Shown here piece after piece: positions 36,946 to 48,900 of a DNA stretch of 64,000 nucleotides (the first letter of the stretch is position 1; each line of letters begins with the position of its first letter). The position numbers were made by a program, and so were the translations under genes. Where the stretch lies: the NCBI GenBank assembly GCA_009760855.2, contig WPIO01000001.1, forward strand, positions 13,769,001-13,833,000. Direction: 5' to 3'. The notes beneath the pieces were generated by a model. It was not told the origin of the DNA. It was given only the letters and a program-made list of their open reading frames with translations, and did not search any database. This DNA is from Cristatella mucedo. Taxonomy: Eukaryota; Bryozoa; Phylactolaemata; Cristatellidae.

Positions 36946-39900
36946 GAGGGAGGGAGGGAGGGAGAGGGAGGGACGGACAGACGGAGAGGCTGGTTGGTTA
37001 GACACCTCTAGCTTCTGCTTTGTAGTTCTACGAGTCAGAAGCTATTTTTCTCGTAGGAAATTTAATGCTGACTTATACCAAACAAAACCACGAATGGCAA
37101 AAACAAACATTATAAAATAGCACCAGATTATTCACGAAGCACTAACATAGCCTTCATATTTCTACTGTTACACCCGATACCACATGGACAATACTTGAGA
37201 AAGCAATGCTTCAGGAGTAGAGGATTCGGCATAACTATCACGGATAATTGAGGGGTGGATTCAAGCATGAGCTTCCAGCCTTTGCATGAGCAAACTCGAA
37301 CACTAAGTGGATGTTTTCAGAAGCAGCAGCAGGCAGTTAGTTAGAGGAGTACCACAAACTAATCAATGACCAAACCTTTTGTGGCTCTAAAGGACATATT
37401 ACTAACAATACTATTTTGATCGGTTTGTAAAACTAAACTGACAGTCCGCTTCCACATGCTCACGACAGACAAGCCTAGCTGCAGAGTTTAGCACAAGCTG
37501 TAAGAGCCTGATTGCACAGGCCAGTGAATAGCGAGCAGTTAAGTTACAGAAATCGAGATGGGACGTCACAAATGAATGATGCAATTAAGATTTAGTATCC
37601 CTGTCTAAGTAAGCCCTAATTTTAGCAATGTTTTGTAGCTGAAAGTAGGCAGACCTGACTGTGGAGCAGATATGGTCGTCTAATTAACGGTCACTTTGGA
37701 ACAGGACGCCTAGATTTCGTGCAGATTCAACAGGAGGTATGATGGCAGAGCCATTTTTGAGCATTAGGTTTTCCAATTTCTGAATCACACTTATTTGCCC
37801 ATAACTAGTACGTTGTTTTTATCATCACTCAATTTAAGAGAGTTTGCTGCCATCCACGTGTGGATGTCATCAATACATGCAGCAAGGAAGTTTAGAGAAT
37901 TCAACGAGCTGGAGAGCTGGGAGGAATAAAAGCAAAGGTACAACTAAAGTGTCATCTGCATAGAAGTGAAAGCCTAGGTTGTGCACGACAATCACATCGG
38001 CAAGAGGGCGAGTATAAATCGTGAAAAGAACCGGACCAAGCACATAGCCCTGAGGTACCCCATACTTCAGTGGTTCCTCGAATGGTCTTTGTCTCTTCAC
38101 ATCAATACTCTGGGGTCTACCACTGAGACTGGACTTTAAAACATTGCACTGCAGTACCAGTAATACCCAGGCGAGATGAGAGGTGCTCGAGTAGGACTTA
38201 TTGATCGATAGTATCAAAAGTCGCCTCACTGGCTTGGCCCAGTGGTTAAGGTGCTCGTCCCGTCCCAGGTCTGGCCGAGGTCATGGACTCCAGCCCCGTA
38301 GCATATGTAAAACGCCTGAATAGAGATTAGTGTCTCTTAGGATGCTATACAAATGAATTATATAAGCTGCCGAAAGACCTAGCAAAACAAGCTAAGAGAC
38401 TACTTAAATCTGCATTCCCAAGTAGGTCGTCGTTATACACCCGAAGCCATGCTAAATCTGTGGACTCGTCGAGCTTGTCAGCTAGTGTCATGTTGTGGCA
38501 ATCTATCACTGATTACAGGTCGGAAGAGGATTAAGCAGCAGGCGTAAAGAGGATATTCTTGTGTGTACAGCATCGATATCGAGGGTCTTGAGGTTTCACG
38601 ATTCACAGGTGCAGATGGAGAGATGCAGAGGAGGATGCGGAGGAGGGAACACACTGTAGACTGAATAAGACCTGCACGTGTTCAGATACACACAATTTGG
38701 TAATACCAGATAATGATAGCATCCAGTCGTCGAAAACATTTGGTTGAGTGAAGATGAACATCAGGCTCATAATGAAATTATACCAGTGTATGGGCTACAG
38801 CACTTTTAACTCAGCAGGATACTAAAGGCATCGGGAGCATCAACTTTAGCTTCCTTTAGCTGGAGGCTTCTTTGCATGAAAAGAAGTAATAATAATAATA
38901 ATAATAATGCACTTGATAAAGTGCCCTCAGAGAACTCAATCTCTCTCTAGGCGCTTTACATTTGCTGTGAAGGGAAATGCAATTGAATGGTGAGTAAATC
39001 ATGCTTGATAAACAAACAAATTGAATAACATGGTTAGGGGTGACATGCACAGGGTCGGCATGCAAATGTGGTTAGTGGCAGCATGCACAATGTCAGCACG
39101 CATAAAGCACACCAAGGACGAATCACACGGACCCACTAAATGCTGTCCTAAATAGGTGTTTTTAAGTTCTTTTTTAATATGGTCAGGTCAAGGGATGTTC
39201 TGACGCAGGTAGGGAGGGAGTTCCGGGATTTGGGAGCATACAAACTTACGCACAGTCTCTAAAGGATTTGAGGTTTGTACGAGGTATTTCTAGACTGTTG
39301 GATTCCGAAAAGCGGGTGGTACGATGCTTGGCCTGATGGGGGAGTATATCTGAGAGATGGGCTGGAGCCAAAGAATGAAGTGACCTAAAAGTGAGCGACA
39401 AAACCTTGAAGTCGATCCGTTGCTTGACTGGTAGCCAGTGCAGGTCGGAGAGAAGTGGTGTACTGTGGCAACTGCGACGCTCACGACAGACAAGCCTAGC
39501 TGCAGAGTTTTGCACCAGCTGCAATCGCCTGATCGCACATGCTGGTAGGCCAGTAAGCAGTGAGTTGCAGAAGTCGAGACGGGATGTCACGAATGCATGG
39601 ACCAACTTGGACGTGGTATCCTTATCTAAACAAGCCCGAATTTGTGCAATGTTATGAAGCTGAAAATAGGCAGATTTGACTGTGGAGCTGATATGGTCGT
39701 CTAACGAGAGGTTGCTTTGGAATATGACACCTAGATTTCGAGCTGATTCAACAGGAGATATGCTGGCAGAGCCAATTTTGAGCGTCAGCCTTTCCAATTT
39801 CTGAATCACACTGGGTTTGCCCATAACTAGTAAGTAACACCATTTTAACAAGAAAAGGTATCATAAACAAGATTAAACTAATCTTGCAGACTGGTTTAAT

Positions 39901-42900
39901 TCAATCCAACTAGCAAAGAGAGCACAAGCACACTTTATTAAAAGTTCTCACCTGTTATTATGACACCAGACAGCAAGCCTTTCTCCACAACGCTTTGCTT
40001 AAGGGTTGAAATGTAATCAGACAGCTAAAAGTCAATAAAGCAGCATAGATTACTCTTAATCTGAACGATGTTGAATTCGTGCAGAAGAGCTGTCACAACA
40101 TTTGCTAAGAAGGCCTTCCCATCAAGCAAGAGCAAAAGCAGCAACTTGATGGAAATCATTACCTTGCTATCGTTCAGGTATAAGCAGGCGAATGCTATCC
40201 GATCGGCAAGAGATAGTTTCTCTTCATACTGAAACGGGGACGTGACAACCAAGTAAGGCATTAATCTGACCTGCCGACAGCATTTACATAGTGAAAATAC
40301 AGCCAGATGCATGTAAATTTGCAAGCCCGAGCCCAAGTACCGGTACACAGTTGACCAGACAGCTATCATGACCACTGATGAATCACAACAATTGATGGAC
40401 ACATCTAGTATATAAACAACTACTAATGAGCACGGCTGTGACAATTGCATAGCAAACTTTGTACGGACAAGCAGAGGCAATGTATATAGACACACACACA
40501 CACACACACACACACCACACACGCACAACTAAAACAGCAGGTGCCCTTTTTTGAGGTATTCAGCAAACTTAGCTAGCCAAAGAGTGCCTCGGTGAGGCTT
40601 GGGAAAGGAATGGCAGCTAGAAAGCTTACGTAATGTATCTAACTCCACAAAGCCACAGAACTAACTACGTGGGTGTTTTGCAGGAGTTTTCTACAGCGCA
40701 CTCAAACCCTAAGCGGCTTTCGGTACGAAAAGCTTGGCAATAAAACGATTGATCATAACTCCTAAATGACAGTTGGCTGTGGAGTGCTACTCGAAATTAG
40801 CAGCATAGACAATGACAGACTACAAGCCAAAGAGTAATTGCCTTCACTGCGCTAGTCACTGGTAGGCAGCCTGCCAGGTTGGAAACCACAACTTATCTAG
40901 GGACGTGGACTCCACCATTGCCTTACTCAGACAGGACGAAGCCACAGGCACAGGGTCGGTAAGCCTGGTGATTCGATCGACAAGAGAGCCGCTACTATAG
41001 TGCAAGTTTCGCGAGTTTGTTTTTGCTTTCTGCAATGGCCAATAGCAACACTTGACACCGAGACCAAGCCGGCGTTTCCTCCAGCATTTGCAGCAAGCTC
41101 ACACTGGCAATGGATTTTGCCAGGCAACCACAGCAGTGAAGCCCCAGCACTGTCTGCATAGCACTGCATCGTCAAGCATTCCACTGGCAGCGATTGCAAG
41201 CACATTTGCGCAGAGAACCAGACAAAGCAGGCACGTTTCAGCTAGCATGCTATACAGGTCGCTACCAGTATAGACGAGTAGTCGTCGTCTTCAGCGACGA
41301 ACGCAAACATGGCCTTGATATACGCATCCCCGATTCGCTCTTTCATGTGGCGGCAGGACTCCCGCCACAAGCCGCTCTTTCCCGCAAAACCGGAGAGGGC
41401 GACAGCAACGACACTCAGATCGTGGCGTGCAGTGGCATCTCCGCGCTGCTCGCTCGGCGCGTCCAGCAAGGACGGGTAACCTACAGAAGACAGGCTGCAA
41501 AGTTGAAAGCAGGACTGCCACCGAGACGATTGGGGCGAAAACAAGCTCAGTGATGCAAGTGAATAACCACATGGACACAGCATACACTAAGCGCCTAGAA
41601 AAAAAGATTTAGTTCTCTTTTAGTGGAATACAAATGTCCTAGCACTATCCTTATCATTATCATCATCATTATCGGGGGGGGGGGGCTGTTTTTGTTGGCA
41701 GACCATTTTACTTTTGAGCTGGCCAGCTGCCACCAAGTTGCTGCACTTGTAGGCAAAGAGTGAGCAGCCTCTGTTTGAAACAATCGAGTCCCCAGGGCAT
41801 CTCACAAGATCAGGGGGCACTAAGCAGACCAGCAGCATCAGCACGACGATGGTACCGACAATGGCACATATCGCACAGACTGCTATGCTTAAAAGTTCTG
41901 TAACAGCCCGTCCACTTGTCGACATAAGTGAATTACTGCATTTACTACATTCCAAATACAATCCTGCAACAGCTCGCAATCTGTGCTCATCAGTGGATTT
42001 GTAAATTGAAGGAAATGTGTCGCCGGTCTTTTGACAAAAACGACACCGTTTCTAAAGGCAACGATTAGCTGCATCTGTCGTGCCTGACATATTAAGACGG
42101 TGGCAAACAACATCAGCCAGATTATGACTGACTAGATAGTATTCGCAGTTCCAGAACTATAGTGATTTGGAACCGATTATGCCACAATCTTTGAGTATGG
42201 CAGCAATAGAGAGCGCCTGTATCTTCATATGACAATTCCATTTCCATAGCTTTGAGCTGTCTATTTCATAGCTAGCGAGAGCCCCAGGTTTAGAGTGCCA
42301 TCCATGTCATACAACCAGTCTAGCACCTGTTGTGCTGTGTTTTGTGGCAAATGACTAGTATAGGAGCCTCTGGAGCGCTTTTGTAATAGTTGGTGACAAA
42401 AGTGAATGGTAATTACTGAGGACCATTAGCAGTCACCTCGTGCTAGTCTCATTGCTGGTGACATATTGGTGGGAATTCTAGCAAGGCATGCCTTTCGATC
42501 TGGAGGGTTATATGCATGCGAAATTCGAGGAATTGAGCGCCTAGAGCTGCATTGGCTGCCTGCCCAGCCTAAATTTGATATTGAGGAAAGCCACGAGCTT
42601 AACTATGGAGAATTAAGGAGCTGTGCTTGATCAAACTTGTGTGAACTGCAGAAAATTACTGTATGGAATCTAATCGAATTGAGGGCAACTCTTATCCCCA
42701 ATAGCTCCGGGATTATTTTACTCACAGCTACTGAGCACCTGATCGAATTACGGCGCACGACTATAATCTACGGATAGCCTATAGTCTGGAAGGAGTAATG
42801 CTGAGAATACTATGAAGCAGGAACTTGAGCGAGCTAATGACGTCAATAGGAGTGAACTTACCAGTGGTAAGTGGTAATCTAGAAGATGTTAAAGGCAATA

Positions 42901-45900
42901 AGATGACCACTATAACACAACTGCATGCCATGTTTAATGCTCCGTGTATTGAAATCGGAAACCCTATATAAGGCTTGCAAAGCCAGAGTTTACGATTTTA
43001 AATGACAGCATGGGAACGTCTTCTGGTAATGTGCAGGAGTCTGGTACCTTAGCCTCGACTGACGATATAAGTGCAAAATGGTCGTTCTGGCTGTTGTACC
43101 TTGTTTCGGGACTGCTACTATTACTATATACTGCAAACTATTGAGGTTATGTACTGCTGTTATGACAATGGACACACTGATTTACTACTCTGAGATCGCA
43201 CTGCTAATGGCAAATGCAATGTATGGTGAATGGCAAGTCACCAGACTTGTGCCAACTATCTCAATGTGCCTGATGAGGAACCTCGTTTTGGCAATGTTTA
43301 GTGAGGTGACAAATGAAAATTGGTAATAAGAATAATGTTTCAGGATGATGAGGAAGACTGCTAGGCAATTTCTAGTTTTGCACGCGCTTCAAAGACTCGC
43401 CATGGCATTTTTTCCGACTTGAATAAGCTGTTGCAGTGTGTCTGTAAAAGTATTGTTTGTAATAATATTTGCTAAATCCAAATTAGTCGCACAAGGATTT
43501 CGGCAGCTACGACAAGCCAATACAAGAGCCGAAGTTTCTGAGCATTCTCTCAAAAGGTCGGTCCTCTAACAATATCACAAGGAAACTTAAGAGATAATCA
43601 AACGTAACTCAACAGATAATGCCGGGCTGGTTTGGTCTAGCGGTTAAGGTGCTCGCTCCGACCAAGATCTGACTGAGGTCGTGGGCTCGAGCCCCGATGC
43701 ATATGTGAAGCGCCTGAATAGAGATTAAGTTCTCTTGGGGCGCTATATAAATGAATTATATTTATATAATTATATAGATAATCTAACGATTCCCTTTGCT
43801 TCCTGCAAATTTACTACACATATTAGTGTATGGAATGAGCCGGTTAGAGGAATGAAGTCATTCCAGCAGCTATGTGAAGGGGCACTCGCAACAAGCTAGC
43901 AAAGCCTAGCCTCAATGCTTTTTCTGCGGAAGGAAGACGGAACATTCACTTCTTGCCTGCCACACGGAGAAAACGATGTTCGTTAAACTGATGCAATTCG
44001 AGCAAGGCAAATTACAGCAGAAGCTGTAACCTGTAAGCAGCTGAAGAAAGAAGAGTATGAAACTCTTATTTGCCGACAAGGAAGCATAATTAGTGGTCAA
44101 GTGCCTGAACAACAAGACTGATGGCTGAGTTTGAGCACACGAGACGGCCTACGCTGCACAGCAATATACACCCACGACATCCTGTCAGTCGATCAGACGG
44201 CTGAGTGAATGCACTTTCTACTAAAACAGCACCTATGCAGACAGCTATTAGGAAACCGTGCAGCATTGCTAGCATTCAATGTAGCCACAGTCGTTTCTCC
44301 ACCCACTTTACAAAACGGCATTCGTGAGCAGCCTAAGACTCTGACCAGGCTAGATGCTGCAGAATAACATGCAGAAGGAGTGAAATCCTCACAGCAAAGA
44401 GCAAGCGTTCAGATGGCATAAGCACAAAAATTTGAAGCCCAAAAAAGTGAACATGCACTGCAAGAGACAGGAAGTAGCCAAAGCTACAATGCACGCTCTT
44501 ACTCCTGTCGACAGCTCCTTTGTTGAGTATATCAAGGGCAAGCTTAATTTCTAGATGAAATACTGCTATGGCGGCTGCCTTTTCATAATTGCCATTGGCG
44601 TATAACCTAAAACAAATGCTCTTCGTGTAGATCAGTCACAATATAGGCAAATCGCTAAAACAGTAACAACTTGTTTTTTCACGGAGCAATTTTGCTACAA
44701 GCGTAGTGTGTTACCAACACAGGCCGGAATGCATCAACAACTAGACAAAGAAGTTCAGCTTGCAATGAAGAACCATACCGGTTAATGAACATATGCAGTT
44801 CCTCTCCTTTAGGCCAACCACACACTGTTAGGCACGTTGTCCTATAACACGGCATCATTAATCATACGGTGCCTGTAGATACATAGCGACGGTGCAGCCT
44901 TCCTGCATTAGCATATCCAGGCTCAGCCAAGCTCAACAAAAAATGAAGGCCCAGGGGTTGAGTAAAGAACAGACCTGTCAAAACTTGTGTACCACGTCCG
45001 AGTGTTTCTTGTTTCAACACCTTTCCAACCGACGGGCTCCGCAGTGGAGCTCAGTGGCAGTTCCCGGAGCCGACCGGCCAGAATGCCATCAATACCTAGG
45101 AATGTGGTATGATTGCCATCAGAGCGCCTGAAGACGTGTTGACGCAGGTGCTCCATCAGTAGAAGAGAAACGAGTCAAGGTAGTAGCCATGCTGCTGTCA
45201 TCATATATGCATCGAGCACCTGGTGACTATTCAATCCATCACCAGACCCAGCTGATTAGTCTGCATCATTGCTGTCACAGCATCCATTGCACCGAGAAAA
45301 GCAAGGGTGAAAATATGCAAGCCTTTGCTGATGCTCTTCCCTTCGCATAGGGACATCGAGGACTATGAAAAAGTGACCGTCCTCAGCCATAAGCCGGAAA
45401 ACGTCACCAACAGGCGAAATACCTTTCGTGCAAATGCAGAACCCAGCATCGCCATTTTGAAAGGCACTGCGCGAGAATATCGGGTATTGTTGATGTGCCG
45501 CGACTAGCTAGCACGAAGCGTCTCTTAAAACTCAACATTACATAAGATGTGAGCCAGGGTTAATTTATGCATAAAGATATACGTTCGAATGAGCAGGCTT
45601 GTGCAAGTGTAGTTAACTTGAACCTGACTTGGTAAATCAGATGGCAATAACTTTAGAGAATTGGCAGGCAATCTTATGATGACCTCTCACAATGACTAGG
45701 CAGTCGAATAGAGGGCCCTCCAGGCGACTGCCCATGTTCAAGAAAAGATTAACAAGGCAACCTCAACTGTCACAATCAGCAAAGACAATTCCAATGACTC
45801 AAAAGTCCATCAGATTCGATATTCTGACTAGCCAACTGTGATCTCCTATGTGTCGATTAAAACTTAACTACGATTTATATCACCCCCAAAACAAATCTTT

Positions 45901-48900
45901 TAAGGATATCCTTCCCCCAATGCCTCTGCACGTGTATGAAAGTTAGCAACATCTCAATCAAACTTTGAATTCTCACGACTTGTACATGCCACATCGCAAA
46001 CAGAACACACACGACTGTGGATTAAGCAAAATTAAAAACCCCTACCACATACATTCGATTGTGCTTTCTTTATTCTCTGAGGATGCTTTATCAAGTGTTT
46101 TATTATTATTATTACATAATGTTATTAATAGCACAGCATCCCAGAGAAGGAGCTTTCACTGACTCATTATCCAAAATCCACAAATAAATAACTAAAACGA
46201 AGTGCTTGCAAGACCGTCAAAGAGCGCAGAAACAAAAAAGGATATGAAGTATCCAGTTCCAAAGGGCACACATCTGTGGGTCTTCTCCGGCAGCCCCGGA
46301 GCTTACTCGAGGAACACTTTCCTGCTCCTACAACGGTATACCATTAAAGCTATCTCAAGTGCCAAGTATTTTTCCTTAGAAACCGGGAAATACACAAGAA
46401 CTATGCTTAATTTGAGATAACCCTCGTGTCACAATCACATGTGAATACAAAAAATACCAGCTACATCCTATATAGTTCATGAAATGTCTTTTAATGGGAA
46501 TCAAATGATGCCAAAATAGGCCATAAAATAAAATGACACTGATATATGACAAATAAAATTATACAAAAATCCTTATGTAACAGCCCACACGACTGACTTT
46601 TACCTATAGAGAGTTTCTACCATAGCACAACAGGCAATGCATGCCAATGGCTGCTGCTGTTGTAAAAGTAAAACAAAAAAGCAAATGTCGGCTGACCCAA
46701 CAGTCTCATTTGTAGAGCAACACAACAGCCTTAACAGCTATTACCATTGAATTGCCTACTGAAGGACTCAAACCGATGACCTGGGTCGTGAAGTTCGAGT
46801 ATCTTTACCATTAACAGGCAAGGCAGTATTGCAGATGACAATTTTTTCAAAATGGAGAGAGATAGGGAGGGGTGACTAATATAAGGTCACATGCTTGTTG
46901 AGTTCAGAACGATTACAAATGGGTAGCAAATACCAACGTCCAACTCTTGCACCTCGGAGATAGGAGTGTCTACAGCAATAGCAAGCACACATCAAACTAA
47001 AGTGGTACACTAGGTATTGTCAAGAGCAGCACTAAAAGGACTCTCTCAATACATATTGCCTTAGAGGCTAGCATTGATGGAGTGATCTTTCTCTTAATTT
47101 GGAAGCTGTGCGCCAAAATCAAGTACTTCTGGCAGCGAGCAAGACAAAAAATCTTTGTCGAGAGGTATTTCTATGGCAGATGGCAGGCACTAGCATCCAG
47201 GACAAAAAGAGCAACATAGGGTGCTTATACATAGGCGAGTCTCATACCACGCAGCCTACACCGGGCCAGGAGGCATACCACGCAAGACAGCATTGAGAAA
47301 TAATAATACCTTTTACATAGCATGCTAAAAGAGCCGAATCACTTCTGAGGTACTTTGCAACTAGCCGCACGAGAAGCAATAGCCAAGAGCCAATGTCAAC
47401 CACAGTATCATGCTTAGGCAAGAGTGAAAAGCACACAAACAACATGCTAGAAATGCATGCAAACGAACACAAGTATCGTGCTAGAAAAGCACGCAAAAGC
47501 ACAAAAGACACCCAGAGCCTCTGGTTAGCAACATGCACTGAATCACGCACAGGTAAGCATTCAAAACACACTGGGAAAATGCCATGTTCATTGGGGTGAA
47601 ATACAAAACCACATTGCTCTCGCCCTTAGTCACGACATGCACGATTTTGTAACATACAAGTATACAAAGGATAATTGATTCAGACAAAGCAAAGGCTGTG
47701 AGGAACATGCAGGTTTTTAGCTTCTTTTTGAACTTCATCAAATCAGGAGGCAAAATTATGTTAGTCAGTAGCCAGTTCCAGGTTTCGGTAGCAAAGTAAC
47801 AGGAGGCACAATCTTTAAGGGGATTTGAGGTTAGCTACGGGCACAACCAATCGACCAGAATCAGACGAGTGGGTTGTGTGACGAGATGCTTGAAGTGAAA
47901 TTAATTGAAATTAATTCAGATAGGTATGCCAATGGATGGACTTAGAGGTGAGTGACAGAATCTTGAAGTCGAATGTTGAGCTGGAACTGGTCAGAAATCG
48001 GTACCACTGGTTTGCGCTCAGGGCTTGACGTTTGACGCAAGGGACTTGACTTTGTATACCCCACATACATGTATGATAGGGCAGGCACCAGCAGAGAGCA
48101 TTATTATAAGAAACACAGAGGCCCAAACGCATCTGTCTTGCATGCACTAAACAAATACTTCAGTGAAAACTATACAACACTAACTGTTCCCTTCATTTGT
48201 GGGCAGCATGGCTGCATACAAAACTGGCAAGATCAACCGGTCATTGGAGGCAAAGAGTATTAGCAAGCAGCAGCTCGACCGACCTCAAGGCCATAGTTCT
48301 TCAAGGCGCGTGATCGCATCGTCGTGAGTATATCATTCTCTGGCGGTGAGCCAGAAGCCATTGAGTAAACCACTTTTCCGTCAAACCAAGTTAGGCCCCC
48401 TAGTGCATCCAAGCACTAAAAAGATTAGGATAAGATAGTGCACACCACCACTGCTAGGCTTCAGTGCGAGCACGAGCAGCACCACAAATGGTATAATCGT
48501 GAAAACCCACAGCATAAAAAAGTCCACCTTACCGCAGACTGCTTCTCGTACAGCTTGACTGCTCTAACTTCACCCCCGACAGATATGGTGAGCATTCGCT
48601 GGTCATGAGTAGGGTGCCAGTCAAAGGAAGACAGACAGTGAGGACTAGCCGGACCTATGCAGGCCAGAGCAAACGGTTAATAGCAGCAGCTCCCATGCAA
48701 AGTGCACGGGCTAGCACTGCTTTGCACCGCCTAGCAGTGATTCAACAAAAAGACTCGCACGTTCAAACGCCTTTCTCGTGGCCTTCGCCACAGCATGCGC
48801 ACATCAGCCAGCCAACAGGCACATCTCCGATGGGACGGCAAGCTACTTGCATGGCATTTTCCTCTCGCTGCTGCAGACTTCGGTGTCTTCCGAACCTAAA

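Noticed and set aside
36678-37001. 107-codon frame with a long Arg-Glu repeat
   Set aside because: It is the (GA)n microsatellite read through; no other support.
45307-45507. Overlapping open frames on both strands, tested as the missing MIOS linker
   Set aside because: None shows the expected conserved residues with workable splice sites.
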